A stretch of DNA of 64,000 nt from Crystallibacter permensis (GTDB lineage Bacteria; Actinomycetota; Actinomycetes; Actinomycetales; Micrococcaceae). The notes under the pieces were generated by a model that saw only the letters and a program-made list of their open reading frames with translations, made no database searches and was not told the DNA's origin. Location of the stretch: NCBI RefSeq assembly GCF_025960875.1, contig NZ_JAODLR010000001.1, forward strand, positions 62,001-126,000. Reading direction: 5' to 3'. The first letter of the stretch is position 1, and each line of letters begins with the position of its first letter. Both the position numbers and the translations under genes were made by a program. Positions 43,956 through 52,677 of this stretch are shown in pieces.

Positions 43956-45248
43956 ATGCCCCAAACGCCCAGCCCCAGCCCCAGAGACCGTTCCCGCGGC
44001 AGTTGGTTTGCCGCCCTTTGCCTGGCAGCAGCCGCCCTCCTCGGAGCGACGGCTTGCACCTCGGGAGGCCCGCCGCAGTCGATGGAGACGGTAGAGGCTG
44101 AGCCGCTGGAATCCCCGGCTCTTTCCAGTCTGCCGCCGGTGGATGAGGAAAGTCTTCGCGGGACCTTTGAGAGCCTGGCCGATGAACTGCTGGTTCCCGG
44201 CGCGGTGATGCTCCTGCGGACGCCGGAGGACCAGTTCACCTTCACCTACGGCACGGACGCGCTGAACGGCAGCGACCCCGTCTCGCTGGAGGACCACATC
44301 AGGATCGGCTCCATCACCAAGACCTGGACAGGAACGGTCATCCTGCAGCTGGTGCAGGAAGGCAAGCTCAAGCTGGACGATCCGGTCTCGAAGTACCGGG
44401 ATGACGTGCCGAACGGCGAGAACATCACCATCGAGCAGTTGCTCAACATGCGTAGCGGGCTCTACAACTACTCGGAGTCCTACAAACTCAGCCTAGCCCT
44501 CGACGAGACCCCGCAGCGCATCTGGACACCGGAAGAACTGCTGGAGATCGCGCTGCCGCTGCCGGTCTATTTCCCGCCCGGCGAGGGCTATCATTACTCG
44601 AATACCAATACCGTGCTGCTCGGGCTGATTGCCGAGGAACTTGAGGACAAGCCGCTGGCGGAGATCATTCAGGACCGCATCCTCGAACCGCTGGAGCTGA
44701 CGGAATCGGCCTTCCCGCCGTCGGATTCCACGCCCATCCCTTCGCCGCACCCGCGCGGCTATATGTTCATGAACAACGTGATGACCATCGCGAGCACCAA
44801 GCTGCCGGCGGACCTCATCGCACAGGCGCAGGAGGGAACGCTGAAACCGCACGACGTGACGGACGAGAACGCCTCGTGGACGTGGGCGGCCGGCCAAGGC
44901 ACGTCAACGGCGGGCGACCTGGCTGATTGGGCGGAGGCCCTCGCAGATGGCAGCGTTTTGAATGAGGAGATGCAGCAGATCCGGTTGGACAGCCTCCAGC
45001 CGGTGAATCCTGACGATCCGAACTCGCTCCTTTACGGTATGGCCATCGCGAAGTTCGGCGAGCTCTACGGCCACACCGGGGAGCTTCCCGGCTTCAACTC
45101 ATTCGCGGGGCACGATCCGGGCAACGAGTTGACCCTGGTGGTGTGGACGAACCTGGCACCCGCAGCGGATGGGCGGGATCCGGCCGCGGCCATTGCCCGC
45201 GAACTGATCGGGGAGCTGTATGCCCCGGCCGGAGCCCCTGCCCAGTAA
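43956..45248 (+). CDS. Serine beta-lactamase-fold hydrolase, lipoprotein
   Basis: A 430-residue exported protein of the class C beta-lactamase/D,D-carboxypeptidase family. The lipobox LLGATAC places the lipid Cys near residue 34. Catalytic motifs are SITK (IGSITKTW), YSN (YHYSNTNT) and HTG (YGHTGELPG). It probably cleaves a D-Ala-D-Ala peptide or a related ester/amide at the cell surface; the substrate is unknown. It is convergent with the monooxygenase-like gene. Confidence 0.88.
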   Translation: MPQTPSPSPRDRSRGSWFAALCLAAAALLGATACTSGGPPQSMETVEAEPLESPALSSLPPVDEESLRGTFESLADELLVPGAVMLLRTPEDQFTFTYGTDALNGSDPVSLEDHIRIGSITKTWTGTVILQLVQEGKLKLDDPVSKYRDDVPNGENITIEQLLNMRSGLYNYSESYKLSLALDETPQRIWTPEELLEIALPLPVYFPPGEGYHYSNTNTVLLGLIAEELEDKPLAEIIQDRILEPLELTESAFPPSDSTPIPSPHPRGYMFMNNVMTIASTKLPADLIAQAQEGTLKPHDVTDENASWTWAAGQGTSTAGDLADWAEALADGSVLNEEMQQIRLDSLQPVNPDDPNSLLYGMAIAKFGELYGHTGELPGFNSFAGHDPGNELTLVVWTNLAPAADGRDPAAAIARELIGELYAPAGAPAQ

Positions 45249-45259
45249 CGCAGGCGTGG

Positions 45260-45580
45260 TCAGGCGACGGTCATTTCGCCCATCTGGTCCCAGTCCTCGC
45301 CGTCGATCTGGCGGCTGATGATGCGCGGGGTTTCCTGCAGGTACTGCGGCTGTTCGGCCATCGCCTTCTTGAAGTGCTCGCTGTTGACGTGCGTACCGGC
45401 TGCGTCATTTTGGAAGGCTTCCACCAGGACGTACTCGTTGGCATCGTCAACGCTGCGGGACCAGTCGAACCACAGGTTTCCCGGCTCCGCACGTGTAGCC
45501 TCGGTGAACTCCCGCACGAGCTCCGGCCACTGGGCAGCGAACTCGGGCTTGACCTTGAACTTGACCACAATAAAGATCAC
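45260..45580 (-). CDS. Antibiotic-biosynthesis-monooxygenase-domain protein
   Basis: A 106-residue ferredoxin-like dimeric-barrel protein: FIVVKFKVKPEFAAQWPELV, TRAEPGNLWFDWSRS and SEHFKKAMAEQPQYL. Family members include YgiN-type quinol monooxygenases; here the role is unknown. The start is GTG 45580, which has AGGAAGG nine bases upstream. It is separated from the upstream DUF1990 gene by 66 bases. Confidence 0.85.
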   Translation of the reverse strand: MIFIVVKFKVKPEFAAQWPELVREFTEATRAEPGNLWFDWSRSVDDANEYVLVEAFQNDAAGTHVNSEHFKKAMAEQPQYLQETPRIISRQIDGEDWDQMGEMTVA

Positions 45581-45646
45581 GGATTGTTGCCTTCCTGTTG
45601 GGCGAAGCCGGTCCACGGCTCCGATCAGAACTGTCCTTTCATCCTT

Positions 45647-46198
45647 TCACGCATCCGTTGGGATGCCGGATGCCAGCTTTCGCGCCGCTGCCAGATACCG
45701 GCGCGTGACCAATCGCTGGCAGGCCGAGGCAACTAGTCCGCCGAGCTTGTAGAACCAGTTGGAGTGCCGGCTGAAGGCAAACAACTCGAAATACACCTGG
45801 CCATCCGGCTCCAGCACCGCCACGAAACACTCTTCTCCCGTTTCCGGGTGGCCGGGCAATGTGCCGTAGCCAAACCCGGCACGTGTGGTGCCTTCCTCGA
45901 CCCAGACCACCCTGCACGGCGCCGCCAGCCGCAATCTCCCGAAGCCGAAGCCGGGCACCACGTGGACGCCTTCGCCTGCGCGCGGAGCCTGGGCCCTGAC
46001 GTTGAGCCCGGCCAGCCGGTGCAACTCCCAGCCCAGGATTCCCCCGGCCAGCCGGCTGAACGCGTCCCGTCCCTCACCCACGACCACGCGGTGCCGGGCA
46101 ACCCGGTAGCCCGCCGGCGCGCGGCTGCTCTGTGTCCAGCCGTGCTCCGCGTAGGTGAGCTCTGCATCCACGTCGAACCTGTCGCCCTTCTTCGTCAT
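45647..46198 (-). CDS. DUF1990 protein
   Basis: A 183-residue protein of the DUF1990 family, recognised by GFGYGTLPGHPETGEECFVA, AFSRHSNWFYKLGG and the closing QRLVTRRYLAAARKL. The fold is START/SRPBCC-like; the function is unknown. Its ATG overlaps the stop of the upstream gene (ATGA), so it is translationally coupled. Confidence 0.82.
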   Translation of the reverse strand: MTKKGDRFDVDAELTYAEHGWTQSSRAPAGYRVARHRVVVGEGRDAFSRLAGGILGWELHRLAGLNVRAQAPRAGEGVHVVPGFGFGRLRLAAPCRVVWVEEGTTRAGFGYGTLPGHPETGEECFVAVLEPDGQVYFELFAFSRHSNWFYKLGGLVASACQRLVTRRYLAAARKLASGIPTDA

Positions 46199-46743
46199 TT
46201 TCCGCTGTCCCGGCCCTGCTGAGACTTGACGGGCGCACACTGGCCAGCACCGCCGTCGTACATTGCATCACCCAGGTCCGTGTGGAAGTCCCTGGCCCAG
46301 CGTTCCAGCCGCGGATCCTGGCTGCGCGCGATCACCGCCAGCCCGCTTTCCGCCCATTCCTCGGCGAGCGAGGGGTCCGCCTGCCCGACCATCCGCATGG
46401 CGTCCACGGCGATGAAGTCATGTCCGATCCGGGCGGCCAGGTGCGCGGCGTCCTCGAACAGGCTTACGGCCTCCGCTTTGCGCCCGCTCGCGTTCAGGAC
46501 CCTTCCGCGCTCCAGCAGGATCCGGGCCAGGACCACCGGTTCGCCGTCGTCAATCCGCTCCAGCAGGTCCAGCGCTTCCGCGAAACGGGACTGCATCCCG
46601 AGGGCCCGGGCGATCTGGGTGGCCAGCTCGTTGCGGTCGGTACGCAGCGCAAACCTGTTGGTGTCCGCCGCCCGCAGCCGCTGCTCCGACCCCTTTGGAT
46701 CCGAGAAGTCCCACAGGTCATCCAGCAGGTCCTGCGAAATCAC
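46195..46743 (-). CDS. Tetratricopeptide-repeat-like protein
   Basis: A 182-residue helical protein. Repeat-like helices are QIARALGMQSRFAEALDLLER, ARILLERGRVLNASGRKAEAVSLFEDA and ARDFHTDLGDAMYDG. The last helix pair ends abruptly in a Gly/Gln-rich tail where related proteins continue, so the C-terminus may be shortened. It overlaps both neighbours by four bases; it may be a scaffold for one of them. Confidence 0.65.
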   Translation of the reverse strand: MISQDLLDDLWDFSDPKGSEQRLRAADTNRFALRTDRNELATQIARALGMQSRFAEALDLLERIDDGEPVVLARILLERGRVLNASGRKAEAVSLFEDAAHLAARIGHDFIAVDAMRMVGQADPSLAEEWAESGLAVIARSQDPRLERWARDFHTDLGDAMYDGGAGQCAPVKSQQGRDSGK

Positions 46744-47132
46744 GCTTCCTCCCGCGCGAGCCTGGTCCAGCCCAGGGATTCGCGGTCGCGACGGGGCAGG
46801 CCTGCCACTACCAGGTCATAGGAGTCCTCGATCATGTCGCGGATCATGTCATCCGGCAGCTCGCCGTTGCAGCGGACGCCGTTCCAGTGCGTTTTGTTCA
46901 TGTGGTACGCGCCGGTGATCTCCGGATGGGCGGCACGGAGCTGCTCGGCCAGCGCCGGTTCGCACTTGAGACTGATGCTCAACGGATCCGCACCCAGGTC
47001 CGAGAGCGCGAACATCTTGGCGGGTCCGCTGCCGGCGCGCACCTTGAACACCGAGGCCTCGGGCCCAAAGGGAAAGTCCTCGAAGGCGCCCGGCTGGTCC
47101 AGGCACATGCCGCGCAGCGTTGATCCGTCCAC
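46740..47132 (-). CDS. MmcQ/YjbR-family protein
   Basis: A 130-residue protein of the MmcQ/YjbR family (CyaY-like fold, sometimes called DNA-binding). Hallmarks are FEDFPFGPEASVFKV, LKCEPALAEQLRAAHP and YHMNKTHWNGV. It is first in a chain of overlapping genes (YjbR, TPR, DUF1990). The biochemical function is unestablished. Confidence 0.88.
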   Translation of the reverse strand: MDGSTLRGMCLDQPGAFEDFPFGPEASVFKVRAGSGPAKMFALSDLGADPLSISLKCEPALAEQLRAAHPEITGAYHMNKTHWNGVRCNGELPDDMIRDMIEDSYDLVVAGLPRRDRESLGWTRLAREEA

Positions 47133-47313
47133 GCATCGAGCCTACCGCTGGCACCCGGAGTCAGGAAGATCGACGATCTGCCTGTGGAGAAGTCCGGCTT
47201 TCCAAGTCCCGTCCAAGTCTTTGGTGGGAAGATGGCCTCAAGAGTACGACGGCGGCACGCCCCTGTGGGGACGCGTTGCCTTGGGCGGTATGAGGCAGGC
47301 GGAGGTGCGGCGC

Positions 47314-48153
47314 ATGAGCGGCGAAGTGGAGAAGGCGAAGCACCAGGCGAAAAGGGCGAAAGACGGCGCCGAGGAGGCCTCGGAGTCGAAGACTTTGGAA
47401 GTGGTGGCGCGCTTTGGCTGGGCCGCCAACGGGCTGATGCATCTGCTGATCGGCTTTATTGCCTTGCGGCTGGGCCTCGGGGCATCGGGGGAAGCGGACC
47501 AAACCGGTGCTATCTCCCAGCTGGCCAGCACACCGGGAGGGGTCTTCCTGCTGTGGGCCGGGCTCATCGCCTGCGCCGCCTTGGCGCTGTGGCAACTCGC
47601 CGACGCCGCATTCGGCCACCGCGGGTTGGAAACCAAAAAGAAGTGGGGCAAACGGTTCAAGGCAGCCGGTCTGGCAATCGTCTTCGCCGCCATCGGTTTC
47701 ACGTTCGGCATCTATGCCCTTGGCGGCAAGAGCGACAGCAGTCAATCCTCACAGGACGCCAGCGCCCAATTGATGGCTTTCCCCGGCGGCGCGCTGGTGC
47801 TGTTCCTGATCGGCGCGGGCATCGCGGTTGCCGGGGTCTTCTACATCTACAGGGGCATTACGCAGAAGTTCCTGGACGATCTGGAGTCCCTGCCGCCGGG
47901 CGGCGCGAGGATCGGCATCAGCTGGGCCGGTTCATTCGGCTACGTGGGCAAAGGTGCGGCGCTGCTGGTGCTTGGCACTCTTTTCTCGGTCGCGGCGTTC
48001 CACCAGGATGCGGAGGAAGCCAAGGGTCTCGACGGCGCACTGAAGGCGCTGAAAGAACAGCCTTTCGGCGACGCCGCGCTGATTGTGGTGGCCCTCGGCC
48101 TCATCTGCTACGGACTGTACCTGGGCGCACGTGCCCGCTACGCCAAGATGTAG
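47314..48153 (+). CDS. DUF1206 membrane protein
   Basis: A 279-residue protein with six membrane segments in three repeated pairs, each carrying the family's R-x-G/GY-x-x-x-G pattern (ARFGWAANGLMHLLIG; FKAAGLAIVFAAIGF; SFGYVGKGAALLVLG). The N-terminus is a charged helix rich in Lys and Glu. The start at 47314 has GGAGG nine bases upstream; ATG 47290 is less likely. No function is known. Confidence 0.88.
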   Translation: MSGEVEKAKHQAKRAKDGAEEASESKTLEVVARFGWAANGLMHLLIGFIALRLGLGASGEADQTGAISQLASTPGGVFLLWAGLIACAALALWQLADAAFGHRGLETKKKWGKRFKAAGLAIVFAAIGFTFGIYALGGKSDSSQSSQDASAQLMAFPGGALVLFLIGAGIAVAGVFYIYRGITQKFLDDLESLPPGGARIGISWAGSFGYVGKGAALLVLGTLFSVAAFHQDAEEAKGLDGALKALKEQPFGDAALIVVALGLICYGLYLGARARYAKM

Positions 48154-48160
48154 CGGGCAC
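48131..48160 (+). terminator. Hairpin overlapping the DUF1206 stop codon
   Basis: GTGCCCGCTA and TAGCGGGCAC are exact complements with a 10-base loop. The right arm includes the TAG stop. Confidence 0.6.
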
Positions 48161-48232
48161 GGCCGGGCCTACATGTGGCCGGGCTTCCTGTCGCCGCCCC
48201 GGGCCAGGGTCAAGACAGCCTTCCCAACTGGG

Positions 48233-49639
48233 TCAGGACGCGGAGACGGCTGCGCCGAGGCGGTAGCCGGCGCCGCGGTGCTGCTCAGGCAGCCGGTCGC
48301 CCTTGCCGAACATTTTGTTACGCAGTGTTCCCTCCGCGTACTCGGTCGGGTAGGCGCCGCGCTTCTGCAGTTCCGGAACGACGAATTCGACGATGTCCTC
48401 AAAGGTGCCCGGAGTGATGGCGTAGGCCAGGTTGAAGCCGTCCACATCGGTCTCGTCCACCCACTCAATGAGCTTTTTGGCAACTTCTTCGCCGGACCCA
48501 ACGGTGATCGGGCCAAAACCGCCGACGCCGACCCACTCGGCCAACTGCCGGATGGTCCACGGCTTACCGTCGTCGCCGGAGGCCTTCTGGAACGTCTCCA
48601 CTGATGACTGGATGGCGTTGGACTTCACGTTCTCGCCGATCACGTCGTCCGGCCCGTAACTGGACAGGTCCACGCCCATCCAGCCGGAGATCAGCGCCAG
48701 CGCACCGTTGACGTCCGCGTAGGACTTGTAGTCCTCGAACTTGGCCTGCGCGGTGGCGCTGTCCGGACCGGTCACCACAGTCTGCATCGCGTAGATGCGC
48801 ACGTCGTAGCGGCCGCGGCCGGCGGCCTCCACCGCATCGCGGATCTTCTTGACCGAGGCGGCCAGCATTTCCTTGGTGGGGCACGTGACGAAGACGGCTT
48901 CGGCGTTTTCCGCGGCGAACTCCGTCCCGCGCTTCGAGGCACCGGCCTGGAAGATCACCGGGGTGCGCTGCGGGCTCGGCTCGGTAATGGCGATGCCCGG
49001 AACCTTGAAGTACTTGCCCTCGTGGCCGATCTCGTGCACCTTCGCCGGGTCAACGAAGACTCCGGCCTCGCGGTCCTTGACCACGGCGTCTTCTTCCCAG
49101 GAACCTTCGAGCAGCTTGTAAACCACCTCGAGGTACTCGTCCGCGTGTGCGTACCGCTCGTCATGCTCCATCTGGTCCGTCTGGCCCATGTTGCGCGCGG
49201 CGGAGGGCAGATACCCGGTGACCACGTTCCAGCCGACGCGGCCGTTGGTCAGGTGGTCCAGCGTCGCCAGCCGGCGGGCGAAGGGGTACGGATGCTCATA
49301 AGCGGTACCGGCCGTGAGGCCGAAACCGAGGTTCTCCGTCACCGCGGCCATGGCGGAGACCAGCATAAACGGATCATTGACCGGGACCTGGGTACCTGCG
49401 CGAAGCGTGACTTCATTAGAGCCGCCGAACACGTCGTAGGTGCCCAGCACATCGGCGATGAACAGCCCGTCGAAGAGGCCCTCTTCCAGCACCTTTGCCA
49501 AGTGCGTCCAGTAGCCGATCGTCTTGTAGTCGGCGGACTTGTCCTGGGGATGGCGCCACAAACCGGGCGACTGGTGTCCAACGCAGTTCATGTCGAAGGC
49601 GTTGAAGCGGATTTGCCTGGTGGCGGGTACCAATGTCAT
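48233..49639 (-). CDS. FMN-dependent monooxygenase, NtaA/SnaA/DszA type
   Basis: A 468-residue flavin-dependent luciferase-fold enzyme that uses FMNH2 from a separate reductase. Family blocks are FNAFDMNCVGHQSPGLWRHP, LFIADVLGTYDVFGGS, LTNGRVGWNVVTGYLPSAARN, SPQRTPVIFQAGASKRGTEFAA and the late GFGPITVGSGEEVAKKLIEW. DszA and relatives act on sulfones. Here a SAM-I riboswitch upstream and the sulfur neighbours suggest cleavage of a C-S bond to release sulfite. ATG 49639 has GGAG six bases upstream. Confidence 0.88.
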   Translation of the reverse strand: MTLVPATRQIRFNAFDMNCVGHQSPGLWRHPQDKSADYKTIGYWTHLAKVLEEGLFDGLFIADVLGTYDVFGGSNEVTLRAGTQVPVNDPFMLVSAMAAVTENLGFGLTAGTAYEHPYPFARRLATLDHLTNGRVGWNVVTGYLPSAARNMGQTDQMEHDERYAHADEYLEVVYKLLEGSWEEDAVVKDREAGVFVDPAKVHEIGHEGKYFKVPGIAITEPSPQRTPVIFQAGASKRGTEFAAENAEAVFVTCPTKEMLAASVKKIRDAVEAAGRGRYDVRIYAMQTVVTGPDSATAQAKFEDYKSYADVNGALALISGWMGVDLSSYGPDDVIGENVKSNAIQSSVETFQKASGDDGKPWTIRQLAEWVGVGGFGPITVGSGEEVAKKLIEWVDETDVDGFNLAYAITPGTFEDIVEFVVPELQKRGAYPTEYAEGTLRNKMFGKGDRLPEQHRGAGYRLGAAVSAS

Positions 49640-49731
49640 TTCAGACTCCTTCATGACCGTGAAGAGCCTATACACCGGTAGCTGCGGTCGACGCGGAATG
49701 CCGCGGCGGCTACCGAAAGAATCTTGGATCT

Positions 49732-49815
49732 CCATCGGTCCTGGCGGTAGCACCTTCCTCAAAGAGGGGGTTGCTGCGGCGTCAACGAGCCAGGTCTCTC
49801 AGCCGCTCTGGATGG
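49732..49815 (-). promoter_or_regulatory. SAM-I riboswitch upstream of the NtaA/DszA-type monooxygenase
   Basis: The minus strand reads CCATC, GAGCGGCTGAGAGACC, GACGCCGCAGCAACC, GGTGCTACCGCCAGGA, then GATGG, the conserved core of the S-box aptamer closed by P1 (CCATC/GATGG). Downstream, CGGTAGC (49709-49715) can pair either with GCTACCG in the core (49745-49751) or with a second GCTACCG (49676-49682), a clear two-state switch. SAM would favour the downstream hairpin and repression. Confidence 0.88.
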
Positions 49816-49928
49816 TTACATGTCTATTCCACCGCAGTACGGCGACGGGCGCGAAATCCATACGTCATACCGGGTAATCCCCCTGCTGCTTTTCACGCAC
49901 CCGCCGTCCGCTGCCGTGGCTGATGCGT

Positions 49929-51404
49929 CTAGTCCCGGGAAATGGGAGCAGGCACATCCTGGACCAGTGAGGTCTCGGTTCCCTGCAGCCGTCGTTGCTT
50001 CGAAGCGATGACGGCACCCGTAGCAAAGCAAAGCAGGATAAGAACGACGACGGCGACCGCCAGCGCGGTGCTGTTGCCGACCAGCGACGGCAGATTCTGC
50101 AGGATCAGCACCAGAATCCCCAGCAGGCCCACGAATCCGAGCGCCGGCGCGACCGAGCGTTTCCAATCGGCCGCGGCAGCTTGCCGGCGCCGGAAGAACA
50201 CGAGCACCGCCACACTGGTCAACGTCATCAGGACCACGATCCCCAGCGAGGCGAAGCCCGCGAACCAGGTGTAGAACTGCACGATCGGATCCCAGCCGGC
50301 GACGACGGCGGTCAGCAGGAACAGGGCTACTACCGCGTTGTCCGCAATGGAAGCGAGATGCGGCGAGTTGTGCCGGGCATGGGTCCGTGCGAGCTTGCGA
50401 GGAAAGACGTCCTGTCCCGCCAGCTGGAAGAAGTAGCGCGAGCCAATGTTGTGGAAGGACAGAATGCAGGCGAAGAGGCTGGAGGCCAGCAGCACCTGGA
50501 CGATGTGGCTCCCCGCCGTCCCAAGGTACAGAGCGGTCGTTTCGGACAACAGTGTGCCAGGCGCATCCGTGGCTTTTTGCACGATCGTTTCGTCTCCCCA
50601 GACACTGATGAGCAACCAGGTGGAGAGGGCATAGAAGCCGCCCACCACGATCAAGGCCAGGTAGGTGGCCCGAGGAATTGTCTTGTCCGGATCGCGGGCT
50701 TCATCCCGGAAGATCGCGGTGGCCTCGAAGCCGATGAAGCTGAGGATGGCGAACAGCAACGCGATGCCCGGGGCGCCGGACAGGACCGTGGACGGCGTGA
50801 CGAACCCTGTTGACAGGCCCTCGGGCCCGCCTCCGCCGAAGATGATGAAGGCGTCAAGCACCAGCACGATCAGGACTTCGGCGACCAGCAGGACTGCCAG
50901 CACCTTGCCTGAGACTTCGATGTTCCGGTGTCCCAGCCATGCCACGGCCGCAAGGGCCGCGGCGGCCCACAACCACCAGGGCAGTGACGGTCCACCGTAG
51001 GCGCGCACCACTTCGTCGACCGCCGGCGCGAACAGCCCGTAGACCCCGGCTTCCAAGGCCAGGTAGGACAGCAGCGCCACGAACGCGCCGCCCAAGCCTG
51101 CGCGTCGGCCCAGCCCCTTCTCGATGTAACTGTAGAACGCACCGGCCGTGGGAACATGCGGTGTCATCGTGGTGAAGCCGACGGAGAACAGCAGGAGGAT
51201 GCCCGTCGCCAGCAGATAGATGAATGGGAGTCCGGCCCCGTTGCCGCTGGCAATGGCCAACGGCACCGTGCCGCCGATGACACCGAGCGGCGACGCGGCG
51301 GCTACAACGATCAAGACGATGCTTGCGACGCCGAGACGGCCGGACAGGCGGGGAGAGTCTGTGTTTGTCTGCGGGGCAATCGTCGGCGGGCTGGAAATGC
51401 TCAC
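49929..51404 (-). CDS. APC-superfamily permease of the sulfur island
   Basis: A 491-residue inner-membrane transporter with about 12 segments: VVAAASPLGVIGGTVPLAIA at the start, ALEAGVYGLFAPAVDEV, AILSFIGFEATAIFRDEARDP and FFQLAGQDVFPRKLARTH are typical of the APC/YhdG-like group. Its start overlaps the stop of the upstream SfnB-like gene (ATGA), so it is coupled to sulfur enzymes. Import of an organosulfur compound or methionine-related amino acid is inferred. Confidence 0.82.
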   Translation of the reverse strand: MSISSPPTIAPQTNTDSPRLSGRLGVASIVLIVVAAASPLGVIGGTVPLAIASGNGAGLPFIYLLATGILLLFSVGFTTMTPHVPTAGAFYSYIEKGLGRRAGLGGAFVALLSYLALEAGVYGLFAPAVDEVVRAYGGPSLPWWLWAAAALAAVAWLGHRNIEVSGKVLAVLLVAEVLIVLVLDAFIIFGGGGPEGLSTGFVTPSTVLSGAPGIALLFAILSFIGFEATAIFRDEARDPDKTIPRATYLALIVVGGFYALSTWLLISVWGDETIVQKATDAPGTLLSETTALYLGTAGSHIVQVLLASSLFACILSFHNIGSRYFFQLAGQDVFPRKLARTHARHNSPHLASIADNAVVALFLLTAVVAGWDPIVQFYTWFAGFASLGIVVLMTLTSVAVLVFFRRRQAAAADWKRSVAPALGFVGLLGILVLILQNLPSLVGNSTALAVAVVVLILLCFATGAVIASKQRRLQGTETSLVQDVPAPISRD

Positions 51405-52648
51405 TTCGCTGCTCCCACGTGATTGGCTTCGGCACGCGTGGCGGCAGCTTCCCGGCCTGCATCGGCGCCGGCGACACCGATGGTCCAGACATAGGGCGGC
51501 TCGGTGGCGTTGACTTCCCAGTCGCCAACGATCCGCGACTTGTAGATGAACGGGTTGTGCGTGGCCACGGTGCGCGCGTTGCGCCAGTGGCGGTCCAGCG
51601 CTTTCCCCGTGCTTGTTGACGATGCACCCAGCACATTGAACAGGGCTCCCGCCGCGTCGGGCACGAGAGCGCTCAGCACAATCTGCGCCTGCCCGGATTC
51701 AAGTTCGACGGCGATGTTGGCGGCCTTTTCGGCGTCGTCGTTCTGTAGCCGTGAAGCGAAGACCCGGTCGAGGCTCTGGGCCACGCGCAGGGTGGTGGCT
51801 TCCGCGGCGTAGGCCTTGGCGCTGATTTCGCCGACAACCTGCAGGATCTGGGCGTCGTTGCGCACCAGCGGGGCGTTGCCGTGGCCGAAGACGCGCTTTC
51901 GCTCGCGCACGTTCGCCGCGACGTCAGTGACCACGGCCTTGGCGATGCCAGCCAGGCTGACCAGCAGGATGTGCTGGTAGAGGGCCGTCTGGTAGGGGAA
52001 GCGGTCGGCGAAGGCGGAGACGTTGGCCGGGTCCACTTCGGCGTCGTTAAACACGGTGGTCCCGCTGCCTGTGAGCCGCTGGCCGAAGCCGTCCCAGTCG
52101 TCGAAGGTCTCCACGCCGGCGGTCTTGGTGGAGACGATGACCGAGACGTCCGAACCGTCCGGGCGTTTGGCCGTCACATCGACCCAGTCGGCGAAGATGG
52201 TGCCGGTGGTGTAGAACTTGCGCCCGTTCAGCACCAGCTTGCCGCCGGCTTCGTCCAGCGCGGTGCCGGTGCCGCCGACACCGGGCTCGGTCCACGCGTT
52301 GCCTGCCAGCTGGCCGTTCGCGAACCGCTGCAGCCAGACGCTGCGGTCTTCGCGGTGATGGTGGTAGAGGTGTTCCTCCGTCAGGGCGATGTGCGAGCGC
52401 AGCGCCTGCGGGATGTTGCTGTCGGCGGCGGCGAGCTCGATGAGCAGCTGGGTGAATTCTTCCCAGCTCAGGCCGTCCCCACCGAATTCCGCGGGGATGC
52501 GGGCGGCGCCGAAGCCGGCTTCCTTCAACCAGCCGATCTGCTCGAACGGCAGTTCCCTGGCCTGTTCACGGTCCAGCGCGCCGGCGGCAATGCGGGTGAA
52601 GATCGGCCGGTACTTGGCGGCGGCCTTGGAGAATGCGTTGTCGGTCAT
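51401..52648 (-). CDS. SfnB/DszC-like flavin monooxygenase, second copy
   Basis: A 415-residue acyl-CoA-dehydrogenase-fold protein. Key parts are FGAARIPAEFGGDGLSWEEF, LAGNAWTEPGVGGTGTALDE, LNGRKFYTTGTIFADWVDV and the C-terminal DRHWRNARTVATHNP. These match flavin monooxygenases such as SfnB and DszC rather than true dehydrogenases, as the usual catalytic Glu region is not evident. It lies between a second SfnB-like gene and the APC permease in one operon under the SAM-IV element. Confidence 0.82.
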   Translation of the reverse strand: MTDNAFSKAAAKYRPIFTRIAAGALDREQARELPFEQIGWLKEAGFGAARIPAEFGGDGLSWEEFTQLLIELAAADSNIPQALRSHIALTEEHLYHHHREDRSVWLQRFANGQLAGNAWTEPGVGGTGTALDEAGGKLVLNGRKFYTTGTIFADWVDVTAKRPDGSDVSVIVSTKTAGVETFDDWDGFGQRLTGSGTTVFNDAEVDPANVSAFADRFPYQTALYQHILLVSLAGIAKAVVTDVAANVRERKRVFGHGNAPLVRNDAQILQVVGEISAKAYAAEATTLRVAQSLDRVFASRLQNDDAEKAANIAVELESGQAQIVLSALVPDAAGALFNVLGASSTSTGKALDRHWRNARTVATHNPFIYKSRIVGDWEVNATEPPYVWTIGVAGADAGREAAATRAEANHVGAAK

Positions 52649-52677
52649 TGTGTGCTCCTGTGGCTCGTTCGAATCGA

